Source: Thermosynechococcus sp. HN-54
GTDB lineage: Bacteria; Cyanobacteriota; Cyanobacteriia; Thermosynechococcales; Thermosynechococcaceae
Assembly (NCBI RefSeq): GCF_023650955.1
Contig: NZ_CP098039.1
Location: forward strand, 1,736,001 to 1,800,000
Direction of reading: 5' to 3'
DNA: 64,000 nt
Positions 1 to 9,575 of this stretch are shown here, piece after piece. The translations under genes and the position numbers were made by a program. The notes under the pieces were generated by a model that was given only the letters and a program-made list of their open reading frames with translations, was not told where the DNA came from and did no database searches. Positions within the stretch are counted from its first letter, which is position 1; the number at the start of each line of letters is the position of its first letter.

Positions 1-343
1 AGGGAACACGTGCCAGTTTGATACTGAAAAATGTTGGCGAGAGTGGCTCATTAAGCGCCGGCCCACTTTGGAGGGTTCTGACCTGCCGCTCTACTTCCGA
101 CACGATGAAAGCCGTTTCGGCATTGGCTGCTAGCCACTGTTGCTGTTGCAGTAGTTTTTCTAAGTTGCTGTAGTCTGCTAAGGCTGGAGGTGTCGGCGCT
201 AGGGACTGATTTGTTGCAGGAGGCGCTGAGGCACAGGACACCGCAACACTGCTAAAGCTACCCCACCCTAAGAAGCGAATAAACTGTCGTCGCCGTAGTC
301 TTGGCTGAGGAATTGAGCTAGAAGAACGGGCTGGAGTCGCCAT
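1..343 (-). CDS. Edge-truncated secreted protein, N-terminal part (GUN4-like start possible)
   Basis: Only the first 114 codons lie in the window; the gene runs off the left edge. The ATG is at 343. The N-terminus carries an arginine-rich stretch (RLRRRQFIRFLGWG) followed by a hydrophobic segment ending in VSCASA, which reads as a Tat-type or lipoprotein signal with Cys as possible lipid site. The following text, with a Leu-rich segment and W-x-x-A-x-x-ET (YSNLEKLLQQQQWLAANAET), resembles the start of a GUN4 domain, a tetrapyrrole-binding fold found in many cyanobacterial proteins; the stretch visible is too short to be sure. Its start is 5 bp after the stop of the SDR gene upstream, so the two are probably one transcript. 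A Tat-exported formylglycine/sulfatase-type cyanobacterial protein is another option. Confidence 0.6.
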   Translation of the reverse strand, partial: MATPARSSSSIPQPRLRRRQFIRFLGWGSFSSVAVSCASAPPATNQSLAPTPPALADYSNLEKLLQQQQWLAANAETAFIVSEVERQVRTLQSGPALNEPLSPTFFSIKLARVP

Positions 344-348
344 GGTGC

Positions 349-1068
349 TTAGAAGAAAATGTGGCTATCGGGCATCAAGCTCAGCTCAAGGGGCACGGCA
401 TGGGGATCTGTTTCCAAGGTAGCGCGAATGAGACGAGCAACGGTGGCGGGTCGCAGGAGTTTCTGGCGATCAACTTTCAGACTGACGGCATCCCAAAAGG
501 GAGTATCCACACCGCCAAAGTAGAAAAGACTAAAGCGAATGCCGTAGCGCTTGAGTTCTTCGGCCATACATTTGCTAAAGCCCACCGCGCCAAATTTAGC
601 GGCACAGTAGGCAGATCCCATGGTCATTGAATGTTTGCCCAGAATGCCGACAACGGTGCAGATATGACCCTGCTGCTGTTCTTTCATGAGTTCGGCCGCC
701 TGCTGGCTGGTGTAAAAGCAGCCCTTGAGGTTCAGATCTAACATCTGATCCAGTTCAGCAGCCGTAATCTTTTGGTAGGGCTTCAGGAGTCCAGCGCCAG
801 CGGCATTAATGAGCACATCGAGTCGTCCCTGTTGGCTGCGGATGGCCTCCATCAAGGCGCTCACTTGCTCAGGTTGGGTGATGTCACAGGGCTGAACTTG
901 GACGGTGACGGCGGGGGGAAGACGATCCGCTAAGGCTTGCAGGCGATCGCCAGAACGGGCCGCCAAGACCAATTTGGCGCCGGTTTCCTTGAGTTCTTCG
1001 ACAACTGCTTGACCAATACCACCGGTAGCACCCACCACCAACACCACACGATTCGTTAAGGCACTCAT
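349..1068 (-). CDS. Short-chain dehydrogenase/reductase (SDR)
   Basis: A 239-residue classical SDR, the usual length. The Rossmann nucleotide-binding motif is GATGGIG near residues 13-19, NAAG is near residue 88, and the catalytic YCAAK is near residue 154 with a Ser upstream in the KHSMTMGS segment. It should reduce or oxidise a small alcohol/ketone with NAD(P)H in the cytoplasm; the substrate cannot be read from the sequence. An Asp-rich or Arg pattern after beta-2 (AARSGDR) favours NADPH. It lies 5 bp upstream of the signal-bearing gene that leaves the window and diverges from the TamB-like gene. Confidence 0.9.
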   Translation of the reverse strand: MSALTNRVVLVVGATGGIGQAVVEELKETGAKLVLAARSGDRLQALADRLPPAVTVQVQPCDITQPEQVSALMEAIRSQQGRLDVLINAAGAGLLKPYQKITAAELDQMLDLNLKGCFYTSQQAAELMKEQQQGHICTVVGILGKHSMTMGSAYCAAKFGAVGFSKCMAEELKRYGIRFSLFYFGGVDTPFWDAVSLKVDRQKLLRPATVARLIRATLETDPHAVPLELSLMPDSHIFF

Positions 1069-1231
1069 TTTGTTACATTTCTTTACGTTTACCCTTTGAT
1101 CCTAGCGTTTCTTGCCTCCGTGAGAACTTGGCGGTGGCGGCGGCGATCCAATTTAGAAAGGCGACCCTGTGTTTTGCGTATTAGGATTGAGCCGTTGGTC
1201 TTCTGGCCTAGGTGTGACGGAGTTGGCATCA

Positions 1232-4200
1232 ATGACGCAGCAACCACAACCCCCCTCTACCCTTTGGTCTCGTCAGTGGGGATGGAGAATTATTGGCTTG
1301 GTGGCGCTAGGGGCGATCGCGAGTGGAACACGGGCGTGGTGGTTTGTGTGCTATGAACTAGCTCCTGAAATTGCTCAGCAACTGCAACAGCACCTCAACC
1401 GTCCAGTTGAGATTGGCAACGTACAGCAGGTAGGGCTAAATTTTGTGCGTTTTGGCCCCTCAGCGATTCCCAGCTACACAGGAACAGACGGTACCCGCGA
1501 ATTGGACAATGCCCTCATCAACGGCATTGAGGTGGCGTTTCAGCCATGGCAACTGCTCACGGGTCAAAAGCTGGATATTGACATTACCCTAGATCAGCCC
1601 CAACTCACTGTGGTTCAGGATGCCCAAGGGCAGTGGTGGCGCACAAAATTTCAGCTGCCAAAGGAGGAGCCAACCTTTTTTCAACTGAATCAAGTAAGGG
1701 TGAAGGTGCGGGATGGCTCGGTACTGATTCAACCGTTTGAGCGTTCTGCCTACCTACTGCGCCAAATTCATGGCGGATTGACACTGACGCCCGATCGCCA
1801 GAATTTTGCCCTCAAAGGTCAAGCGGAAGGACAACTGGCCGGGGGTGGCCAATGGCGATTGCAGGGGGACTGGAACCAACCCCAAGAAAGGGGGCAACTG
1901 GATTTGCGCTTCAGCAAGATTCCCTTTGCGCTGGGGAATGAGATTCTGCCAGAGACAATTCGTGTCCAAGGCGGCCAACTGGAGGGACAGGTGCGGGTTC
2001 GTCTGCCCTTACCAGAAACCCCCGAAGTCACGGGTCAAATTTGGTTGCGGGATGGTACTTTACGCACGGCCTTTGTGCCCCAAGACCTCAAGGGCCTCCA
2101 AGCCCATGTGCAATTGCAGGGCAATCAGGCGAAGCTGCACTATTTGCGCGGGGCGATCGCCAATGTCCGCTGGCAAGCTCAAGGCACCGTCGGTCTCCAA
2201 AGCGGCTGGAACATTGAAGCGCAAGTGCCGAGGTTTGATCTCGCCCCCACCTTAACGGCCTTGCAGATTACACCACCAGTTCCCCTTCGGGGTCAAGTCG
2301 AAGTTCCCACCCTTCGCTTGCAGGGGGATTTGGAGAATCCCCAGATCAGGGGTGAACTGCGCAGTCAAACGCCCCTCCAAGTGGATCAACTGCAACTGCA
2401 ACAGGTACGGCTACCGTTTATAGCGTCCCTTGAGCAAGGGGTTAGGCTGATGGATGTCGGCGCCCAGTTGGTGGATGGGGGGGAGGTACAGGCAACGGTA
2501 GGGGTACAGCCCACGGGGGAGTTTCGCGGCCAAGCACAAGTGCAGCAGGTGAATCTTCAGGCGATCGCCCGCCGCTATGATGTGGCTCCGCCCGTGTCCC
2601 TAGGGGAGGGGTTTGCGCAACTGGACTTTGGCGGCAATCTGCGTACCCCAGAGGCTTGGCAGGCCAATGCGGCCTTTCAACTGCCGACGGCTCAATATCC
2701 ACTGCGGGGCACCGCCCGCCTGACCCAAACCCAACTGCTCGTTCCTGAGTTTCAAATGCAGTTTCTAGGGGGGAGTCTACGGGGTCAAGTGCAAGCCGCC
2801 GCCGGTCAGTGGCAGTTACAGGCTCAGGCCGAGAATATCCCCCTACGACAGTTAAATCAAGATTTACAAGGTCGCCTCAGTGGGCAGGCGATCGCCCAAG
2901 GACGGGTGGATCAACTGACGCTGCCAGCAATTCGAGCCAGTGCCCATCTTCAAGTGGATCAAACCGCCACGGGTGAGCCGCTGATTGCGGCTGTGAACTG
3001 GGATGGCCAGCAATTGCAAGTCCAAGAGGCCACCCTCGGTGCGATTCGCGCCCAAGGAACCATTGGCGTTGATTTAGCGGCTTTGCAACCCACTGAGATT
3101 CAATTGGGCATCCAAGCCAGAAATCTCTCCCTGAGTACCTTAAGCACCCTCTTGGAACCGAATCTCCCCGTTCCCCTCACCCTTGCAGGTACCACGTCCT
3201 TTCAAGGCCAACTCACAGGCCGCCTCGATAGGCTCCAGTTTCAGGGGGCACTGCTCACCCAAGGATTGGCGGTGAATGATTTGCGTTTTGCCCCTCAACT
3301 CACGGGCACCGTCATTTTGAGCCAACAACAGGGGGCAACCCTCAATTTACAGGGGGGGAGCGATCGCTTGGCGCTGCGCCTTGATGCTGATGGTTTACCC
3401 CAGTCGCTGCTAATCCAACGGCAACGGGCACAACTAGTCGGCCAACGCCAAGGGGAGAACTTTGATCTGCGTCTCCAAGAATTTCCCGTGGAATCTCTGC
3501 GGTTACGGTCTCCTGAACTCCCTAAGGATGTGATTCTCGCAGGAGTCGCCTCTGGCAATCTGCGGCTGCAAAATTGGACAAGGGGGCAGGGCAGTTTTAC
3601 TGTGGAACGACCGGGATTAGGAGCTTGGCGGGGCGATCGCCTGCAAGCGCAATTTAGCCTCAGTCGCGATCGCCTGACGATTCAATCGGGTCTTTTTCAA
3701 AAAGGAGAAAGTCGCTATCAGTTCAGTGCTGACCTGCAACCCCAGCGCTTGGGAGCACAGTTAACGATTGAACAAGGGAATCTCGCCGATCTGACTGAGT
3801 TAGCCACTGTCCTTGGGATAGGTCAACCAATGGCTCGCGGGACAGCTGCAGATCTAGGAACCCCTAGAGCCGGTGAAGGGACTCAAGCGTCCCTGCTCAC
3901 CCAAATTCGCCGCCTTGCCGAAATTGAAATGCTGCAAACCCAAGCAGCGTTGGTACGCCAACCCGAATTGCTGCCCTCCCTTGAGCAACTTCAGGGTACC
4001 TTTAATGGCCAAATTACTTTCAGTCAAACCCCCCAGTCAGGTCTGGTGGCTAGTTTTAATCTCAAGGGAGCTAATTGGCAGTGGGGGAGTTACCAAATTG
4101 ATCAATTCCTCAGTCGGGGGCGCTTTGCCCAAAATCAACTCCTACTGACGAGCCTCAATGTCCTTGCCAAGGGGGGTCAACTCAACTTGAATGGGATTGT

Positions 4201-5941
4201 TGGCGGTAACCAGCAAAATGCCCAACTGCGACTAGAGCAGTTTCCCATCAGTTTGGTTGCCAGTCTCTTGCCCCCTGGGGTGGATGTTGGCGGTAAGGTG
4301 AATGCCCAAGCCGTGTTGACGGGTTCATGGCAGCAGCCCATTCTTGCCGGTGAGGCTACTCTTGCGGAGGGTCGGTTGAATCAACGCCCCTTGGAGGCAG
4401 CGAATGTCACGTTCCGCTATGCCCAAAATCGTCTTGCCCTTCAGGCGATCGCCCGCTTGGATACGCCAGAACCGCTAATGGTGACGGGTTCGGTTCCCTT
4501 GATCTATCCCCTTGACCCGCGACCAGTGGTGGATCCGCAGTTAGCCCTAGATGTCAGCCTCAAGGATGAAGGATTGTCGTTGATCAACCTCTTGACCAAT
4601 CAGGTGCAATGGCAACAAGGAAAGGGGCTTTTCCAAGCCCAACTGCGGGGCACATGGGAAGACCCCATTGTGAATGGCGTCCTCAGTGTGGATGATGCGG
4701 TTATTAAAACTCCCGCCTTTGAGGAACCGGTGACCAATCTCAGTGCGCGGGTGCGCTTCGATCGCGATCGCCTGCGGGTGGATGGGATTCAAGGTCTCTT
4801 TAGCCAAGGGCAAATTACGATGGCAGGCGTTTTGCCGATTCACACCCCCCTTTCCTCAGATGATCCTGATCGAGCCACACCCCTCACTGCTTCCTTGAGA
4901 CGGCTGCAAGTCAATGCCGGCAATATCTATCGCGGTACAGTAGATGGCACACTCGTGATTACGGATACACTTCTGAGTCCTGATCTGGGGGGCAGTGTCC
5001 ACCTCAGCGAAGGCCGGTTGGATTTAGGCGCCATCAATGGTGTTGCCAATGGCAATGGGTTAGCCACGCCTGCTGACAGTCCCTTTGAACCCCTAGCTTT
5101 TGATAACTTGGCAATTAATATCTCAGATTCCTTGCGGGTGACGCGATCGCCCGTTCTCAACCTAACGGCCACTGGCAGCTTAACCCTCAATGGGGGTCTC
5201 GATAGTCTCCAGCCCGCCGGTAAAATTCGCCTCACGGGCGGGCAACTGAATCTGTTCACCACCCTCTTTTTGCTCCAGCGGCGAGCGGATAACTATGTGC
5301 TCTTTACCCCCGCCAATGGCTTGGATCCCGAACTTAACCTCACCCTTGCTGCCACTGCTACTGAAGTTTATACCCCCGGCACCGTGACGCGACTCTCCGA
5401 TGTGGGTTCCGTAACGGCCACCAGTTTAGGGACGCTGAATACCGTTCGCATTACTGCCCGCATTAATGGTCGTGCCAGTCAGTTCCAAACCAATTTACCT
5501 GCGGTGCTTGAGCTATCCAGTACCCCTTCGCGCAGCACGACTGAACTCCTTGCCTTGATGGGCGGTGGTTCAATTGCGGATCTCAACCAAGTGGGGGGAG
5601 AAGCGGCGGTGGCCAGTCTTGCCGGATCTGCGCTTTTTAATAACCTACAGGCATTGATTGATCAGGCCACGGGTAACCGCACTTCCTTTCGGATTTTTCC
5701 AGCGGTGGTGCCCCCCGATCGCCAAGCCCAAAGCCAAGCCCCAACCCTTGCCGTGGGGGCTGAACTGGGTTTTCAAGTGAACAGTTTTACCTCCGTTTCC
5801 CTCTTGCAGTTGCTCACCGCCCCCAATGATCCGACGCGGTTTAACCTTGGATTTCAGGTGACAAAGCAGATTCGCCTTGGTGGACAGGTGAGCACCACTG
5901 GTCAGGGCACAGGCTTTCTTGAGTTCCGTTACCGTTTTTAA
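1232..5941 (+). CDS. tamB: TamB-like translocation/assembly protein (DUF490)
   Basis: About 1,569 residues. One transmembrane helix near residues 18-35 (GWRIIGLVALGAIASG) is followed by a very long, beta-rich, Gln/Leu-rich region with repeated short amphipathic strands, as in the AsmA/TamB/VPS13-like bridge proteins, and by a C-terminal DUF490 domain ending in FRYRF. The family spans the periplasm and helps deliver lipids or assemble outer-membrane proteins with an Omp85 partner; no Omp85 gene is adjacent here. The reading frame is open from 1169, but ATG 1232 (MTQQPQ) is preferred because a short Ser/Thr/Gln-rich tail before the helix is normal and a GGAG-like sequence lies just upstream; GTG 1214 is an alternative. 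Confidence 0.88.
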   Translation: MTQQPQPPSTLWSRQWGWRIIGLVALGAIASGTRAWWFVCYELAPEIAQQLQQHLNRPVEIGNVQQVGLNFVRFGPSAIPSYTGTDGTRELDNALINGIEVAFQPWQLLTGQKLDIDITLDQPQLTVVQDAQGQWWRTKFQLPKEEPTFFQLNQVRVKVRDGSVLIQPFERSAYLLRQIHGGLTLTPDRQNFALKGQAEGQLAGGGQWRLQGDWNQPQERGQLDLRFSKIPFALGNEILPETIRVQGGQLEGQVRVRLPLPETPEVTGQIWLRDGTLRTAFVPQDLKGLQAHVQLQGNQAKLHYLRGAIANVRWQAQGTVGLQSGWNIEAQVPRFDLAPTLTALQITPPVPLRGQVEVPTLRLQGDLENPQIRGELRSQTPLQVDQLQLQQVRLPFIASLEQGVRLMDVGAQLVDGGEVQATVGVQPTGEFRGQAQVQQVNLQAIARRYDVAPPVSLGEGFAQLDFGGNLRTPEAWQANAAFQLPTAQYPLRGTARLTQTQLLVPEFQMQFLGGSLRGQVQAAAGQWQLQAQAENIPLRQLNQDLQGRLSGQAIAQGRVDQLTLPAIRASAHLQVDQTATGEPLIAAVNWDGQQLQVQEATLGAIRAQGTIGVDLAALQPTEIQLGIQARNLSLSTLSTLLEPNLPVPLTLAGTTSFQGQLTGRLDRLQFQGALLTQGLAVNDLRFAPQLTGTVILSQQQGATLNLQGGSDRLALRLDADGLPQSLLIQRQRAQLVGQRQGENFDLRLQEFPVESLRLRSPELPKDVILAGVASGNLRLQNWTRGQGSFTVERPGLGAWRGDRLQAQFSLSRDRLTIQSGLFQKGESRYQFSADLQPQRLGAQLTIEQGNLADLTELATVLGIGQPMARGTAADLGTPRAGEGTQASLLTQIRRLAEIEMLQTQAALVRQPELLPSLEQLQGTFNGQITFSQTPQSGLVASFNLKGANWQWGSYQIDQFLSRGRFAQNQLLLTSLNVLAKGGQLNLNGIVGGNQQNAQLRLEQFPISLVASLLPPGVDVGGKVNAQAVLTGSWQQPILAGEATLAEGRLNQRPLEAANVTFRYAQNRLALQAIARLDTPEPLMVTGSVPLIYPLDPRPVVDPQLALDVSLKDEGLSLINLLTNQVQWQQGKGLFQAQLRGTWEDPIVNGVLSVDDAVIKTPAFEEPVTNLSARVRFDRDRLRVDGIQGLFSQGQITMAGVLPIHTPLSSDDPDRATPLTASLRRLQVNAGNIYRGTVDGTLVITDTLLSPDLGGSVHLSEGRLDLGAINGVANGNGLATPADSPFEPLAFDNLAINISDSLRVTRSPVLNLTATGSLTLNGGLDSLQPAGKIRLTGGQLNLFTTLFLLQRRADNYVLFTPANGLDPELNLTLAATATEVYTPGTVTRLSDVGSVTATSLGTLNTVRITARINGRASQFQTNLPAVLELSSTPSRSTTELLALMGGGSIADLNQVGGEAAVASLAGSALFNNLQALIDQATGNRTSFRIFPAVVPPDRQAQSQAPTLAVGAELGFQVNSFTSVSLLQLLTAPNDPTRFNLGFQVTKQIRLGGQVSTTGQGTGFLEFRYRF

Positions 5942-5987
5942 GGTCGTCTAAGATCAGTGTACTGCCAGCAACGCTCAAGCTTGGAAG

Positions 5988-8318
5988 GTGACAATTGCGG
6001 CAGTTGCAGTAGCCTTGGTATCAATCCTGATGAAAAATTCCGCTAGAGCCTTATCTCAACGATGCTCGATTTCATGGCAGCGGTTAAGTCTGCGTTGGAA
6101 ATTTACCTTGGCCTTGGCTCTTGCGGCGCTCTTTCCAGCCCTGATTATTACTGAAGCCCTGATTCAAGTCAGCCATCGCAGTTTTGAGCATCAGCTTGAT
6201 CAGCAACTGCGCTCTAGTTTGGAGGATTTGCAGTGGGAAATCGACAATTTGGCCTATGAGTCTCGCATCCAAGCCCTCTTAATTGCCAGTGGGATGTATG
6301 CGCGGCATGTGGGTGGATCCCTCGTTGGTGTCTTGAAGCCCGCTGCTATCCAAGCCATTCTTGCGGAAGTGGATACGACGGAACGCCCTATGAACCTGAT
6401 GCTGGTGACCGATGCGAGGGGTAAGGTACTGGCACAGCAAACAATGGTCTTGGCCAAAACGGGAGAGGCACTCCTTGACTTGACCCCCGAAACCCATTCC
6501 TACTATCGTCTCAGCCCGCATCAAGCCAGCAGTATTGCTAACTTACCGATGTTTCAAGTGGCTCGCGATCGCCAGCAGATGATTAGCGGTCTGGTGCTCC
6601 TCAATCGTGAACAATTACAAGAACTGGGTTTAGCCCAGCAGGCCAAGATTACGTTGCGTCCTCAACCCATCGCAACTGTATCCCCCAAGCAGCGGCCAGC
6701 CCCTGCGGGTACCTACCCCATCGGGGACGGCAATATTGGCTTACTGGCCTTTGCCGCAAAGCCCCTCTATGAAAACAACCAATTTCAGGGGCTAATTCTG
6801 ACGGGCATTTTGCTCAACAATATGCCGGATCTTGTGGATGCCACCACTGCATGGTCCACAGTAGATACCGTAGCAACAATTTTTGCCCAAGATTTGCGGA
6901 TTGCCACCAATGTCCCTTACACCGATGGTCGGACTCGCGCCCTTGGTACCCGCGTCGCTCGTGAAGTGGCCACTCAAGTGCTCAATCAGGGCAAAACATT
7001 TGTCGGCACAACTGACATTGTGGGTTCCTCCTACCTAACTATCTACAGTCCATTGCAGGACTTTCGCCAGCAGCTCGATCTGCCGCATCCACCGCCCATT
7101 GGTATTGTCTTTGTGGGGAAGTCCCAAGCGTGGATTGATACCATGGCCACCCAGAAACGGTTGGTGGCTTTTGCGATTACCCTTGGGGCGCTGGCCTTGG
7201 CGAGCGGTTGGGCCTATCTCACGGCGAATGCCATTGCCAAGCCCATTCAATCCTTGGCAACTTCTACCCGTCGCGTGCAGGCAGGAGATTTGACGACACT
7301 GGTGCAGGTGCACTCCCTTGATGAGGTGGGGGAACTGGCGAATTCTTTTAATGCCATGATGCGCCAGTTGCGCATTTCCTTTGAGGAGTTAGCCCAAAAA
7401 AACCGTTCCCTTGAGCAGATTCGTGATGAACTGATTGAGGCCAATGAACAGTTTGAGGCGGTACTTAATGCTGTTCCCGGCACGATTTCTTGGATTAATG
7501 CCGAGGGCATCTATAAAGGGGTGAATCGCAAGTTGGCAGAAACCTTGAATTTGCCGCCAGAGGCCTTTATTGGGCGTCCCTTGGGCTTTTTGCGTGAGGA
7601 TGAGGAGCTGGCAGCCTTTATGCAGGAGTTTGTGGATTCTCCAGATCAATTTGCCTCACGGGTGATCTCCGTTAAGCGCAATGGTCAAACCGTGTTTTAC
7701 CTCGTGGCTTTGCAAAAGTATATGCAGGGTACCCATACGGTGGCGGTGGGCATTGATATTAGCGATCGCATTCGCGCTGAGGAAGCGCTGCGCATTGCCG
7801 AGGAAAACTACCGCAGTATTTTTGAGAATGCCCTTGAGGGGATTTTTCAGGCGTCAACGGAAAATCGCTTTATTCGGGTCAATGCCGCCATGGCCAGAAT
7901 TTTTGGCTTTGACTCTCCTGAGGAAATGGTGGAGACTGTCACCAGTATTCGCGACCAAATCTATGTGGAACCCAGCACCCGTGATCAGATTCTGAATCAT
8001 TTTGCGACTGGAGCAGCAACGGGGCATTTTGAATTCAAGGCCTATCGGCGCGATCGCCAGATCATTTGGATTGAGTTGGATATGCGAGCGGTCTTGGATA
8101 CCGACGGCAAGATTTCCTACTATGAAGGATTAGTGCAGGACATTACCGAGCGTAAACAGCGTGAGCAAGCAATGCAGCAGCAAATTGAAGAGCTAAGGGT
8201 AGAAATTGATCACGAAAAACGGCGGCAGCAGGTGGCAGAAATTACCGAAACGGAGTACTTTCAGCAGTTGCGCCGTGAGGCGAACTATTTGCGTCAGCGT
8301 CGCCATTCCAAAAGCTAA
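5988..8318 (+). CDS. Membrane sensor protein: ectodomain, HAMP, two PAS domains, coiled-coil end
   Basis: 776 residues from a GTG start. Order: transmembrane helix about 38-60, an extracytoplasmic sensor region about 61-391 (CACHE-like), second transmembrane helix about 392-414, HAMP about 415-468, a linking coiled coil, PAS1 about 485-595, PAS2 about 605-722 ending in the usual DITERK, then a charged coiled coil to the end (motif VAEITETEYFQQLRRE). I see no kinase, GGDEF, EAL, cyclase or methyl-accepting module, so signalling must pass to a partner protein. It lies 46 bp after tamB and 3 bp before menG and is likely co-transcribed with menG. GTG 5988 has no well-spaced ribosome site; ATG 6030 is an alternative that still keeps the first helix. 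Confidence 0.85.
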   Translation: MTIAAVAVALVSILMKNSARALSQRCSISWQRLSLRWKFTLALALAALFPALIITEALIQVSHRSFEHQLDQQLRSSLEDLQWEIDNLAYESRIQALLIASGMYARHVGGSLVGVLKPAAIQAILAEVDTTERPMNLMLVTDARGKVLAQQTMVLAKTGEALLDLTPETHSYYRLSPHQASSIANLPMFQVARDRQQMISGLVLLNREQLQELGLAQQAKITLRPQPIATVSPKQRPAPAGTYPIGDGNIGLLAFAAKPLYENNQFQGLILTGILLNNMPDLVDATTAWSTVDTVATIFAQDLRIATNVPYTDGRTRALGTRVAREVATQVLNQGKTFVGTTDIVGSSYLTIYSPLQDFRQQLDLPHPPPIGIVFVGKSQAWIDTMATQKRLVAFAITLGALALASGWAYLTANAIAKPIQSLATSTRRVQAGDLTTLVQVHSLDEVGELANSFNAMMRQLRISFEELAQKNRSLEQIRDELIEANEQFEAVLNAVPGTISWINAEGIYKGVNRKLAETLNLPPEAFIGRPLGFLREDEELAAFMQEFVDSPDQFASRVISVKRNGQTVFYLVALQKYMQGTHTVAVGIDISDRIRAEEALRIAEENYRSIFENALEGIFQASTENRFIRVNAAMARIFGFDSPEEMVETVTSIRDQIYVEPSTRDQILNHFATGAATGHFEFKAYRRDRQIIWIELDMRAVLDTDGKISYYEGLVQDITERKQREQAMQQQIEELRVEIDHEKRRQQVAEITETEYFQQLRREANYLRQRRHSKS

Positions 8319-8321
8319 ACC

Positions 8322-8999
8322 ATGACCGATATCCAAGCTCTGTTTGAGCGCATTGCCCCCCTCTACGATCGCCTCAATGATCAACTCAGCTTTGGCCTTC
8401 ACCATGTCTGGAAACAGATGGCCGTGGACTGGCTAGACCTCCCCCAAGGGGCAAGGGCGCTAGATCTCTGCTGTGGCACAGGGGATTTGAGTCGTCTGCT
8501 CGCCCGTCGGGTGGGGCGGCAGGGGCAGGTGATGGGGCTGGACTTTGCGGTGGCACCGCTGGCGATCGCCCGCCAACGCAGTGAGCATTACCCCCAAATT
8601 GAATGGCTCCAAGGAGATGCCTTAGCAGTACCCTTTCGGGATCAAACATTTCAGGGCATCACGATCGGCTACGGGCTACGCAATGTGGCAGATATTCCCC
8701 AAGCCCTCAGGGAAATGTTTCGGCTGTTGGTTCCCGGTGGGCGGGCGGCCATTCTCGACTTTAGCCATCCTCAAGCCCCCGCACTCCAGCAATTTCAGCA
8801 ATGGTATTTGCAACAGTGGGTAGTGCCTACTGCTCGTCAGTATGGCTTGGCCGCAGAGTATGACTATTTGTGGCTGAGCATTCAGGCTTTTCCCAGCCCA
8901 CCGGCTCTCTGTGCTCTAATTCAAAAAGCGGGTTTTCAGAGCGTGAAGCACTATCCCCTCCTAGGCGGGCTGATGGCGATTACTGTTGCGCAAAAGTAA
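8322..8999 (+). CDS. menG: Demethylphylloquinone/demethylnaphthoquinone C-methyltransferase (UbiE/MenG)
   Basis: 225 residues, a UbiE-type SAM-dependent methyltransferase. The SAM-binding motif I is DLCCGTGDL near residues 47-55, with the typical post-I acidic segment (VMGLDFA) and the family segment ITIGYGLRNV. In cyanobacteria, which make phylloquinone for photosystem I and not ubiquinone, this enzyme performs the last ring methylation of phylloquinone. The start ATG lies 3 bp after the stop of the PAS sensor gene, which suggests one transcript. The function is by family; a plastoquinone role is less likely. Confidence 0.88.
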   Translation: MTDIQALFERIAPLYDRLNDQLSFGLHHVWKQMAVDWLDLPQGARALDLCCGTGDLSRLLARRVGRQGQVMGLDFAVAPLAIARQRSEHYPQIEWLQGDALAVPFRDQTFQGITIGYGLRNVADIPQALREMFRLLVPGGRAAILDFSHPQAPALQQFQQWYLQQWVVPTARQYGLAAEYDYLWLSIQAFPSPPALCALIQKAGFQSVKHYPLLGGLMAITVAQK

Positions 9000-9083
9000 T
9001 CTACGTTACAAATATTAGGCTTCACTCCTTTGGCAATCCTCTAAGCTATAGATAGGCGAACCGCAGGGCGTTTGGAGGGCAGT

Positions 9084-9575
9084 ATGTATAAAAAAATTCT
9101 CGTTGCAGTTGACGACAGTGAACTGGGAGAACAGGTCTTTCAAACGGCGCTGGACTTGGCACAGCACTACCAAGCCCAGATGATGCTGATTCATGTGCTT
9201 TCACCCACCAATGAATCCTATCCCGACCCCATCTTTACCACCCCCTTGGCCTCTGGGGTATATGTGGGACTTCATGAGGAAGTGATGCGCGCCTATGCCG
9301 AGCAGTGGGAAAACTTTGAGCAAAAAGGCTTGGATATGCTGCGCAACCTCACCCAAATTGCCATTGAAAAGGGGGTACCCACAGAATTTACCCAAGCCCT
9401 AGGGGATGCGGGTCGTGCTATCTGTGATCTGGCCAAAGATTGGGAAAGTGATTTGATTGTGCTGGGGCGGCGAGGTCTCAAGGGGTTGAGCGAGTTTTTC
9501 CTTGGCAGTGTCAGCAACTATGTGCTCCACAATGCCCACTGTTCTGTGCTCACCGTTCAGCGTCGCCGTGATTGA
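9084..9575 (+). CDS. Universal stress protein (UspA family)
   Basis: A single-domain Usp of 163 residues. It begins MYKKILVAVDDSE, the usual first beta strand with the acidic residue that contacts ATP, and has the C-terminal ATP-loop signature GRRGLKGLSEFFLGSVSNY (G-2x-G-9x-G-S pattern), so it is probably the ATP-binding type. The open frame reaches back to TTG 9072, but ATG 9084 is preceded by TTTGGAGG at good distance. Its end overlaps the GTG of the miaE gene by 8 bp, so the two are probably translated from one message. The role is in stress or growth-arrest physiology; no specific partner is visible. Confidence 0.9.
   Translation: MYKKILVAVDDSELGEQVFQTALDLAQHYQAQMMLIHVLSPTNESYPDPIFTTPLASGVYVGLHEEVMRAYAEQWENFEQKGLDMLRNLTQIAIEKGVPTEFTQALGDAGRAICDLAKDWESDLIVLGRRGLKGLSEFFLGSVSNYVLHNAHCSVLTVQRRRD

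Noticed and set aside
1754-5262. Several long ORFs on the minus strand inside tamB
   Set aside because: The codon phase and the long beta-repeat protein on the plus strand explain them; none has family text.
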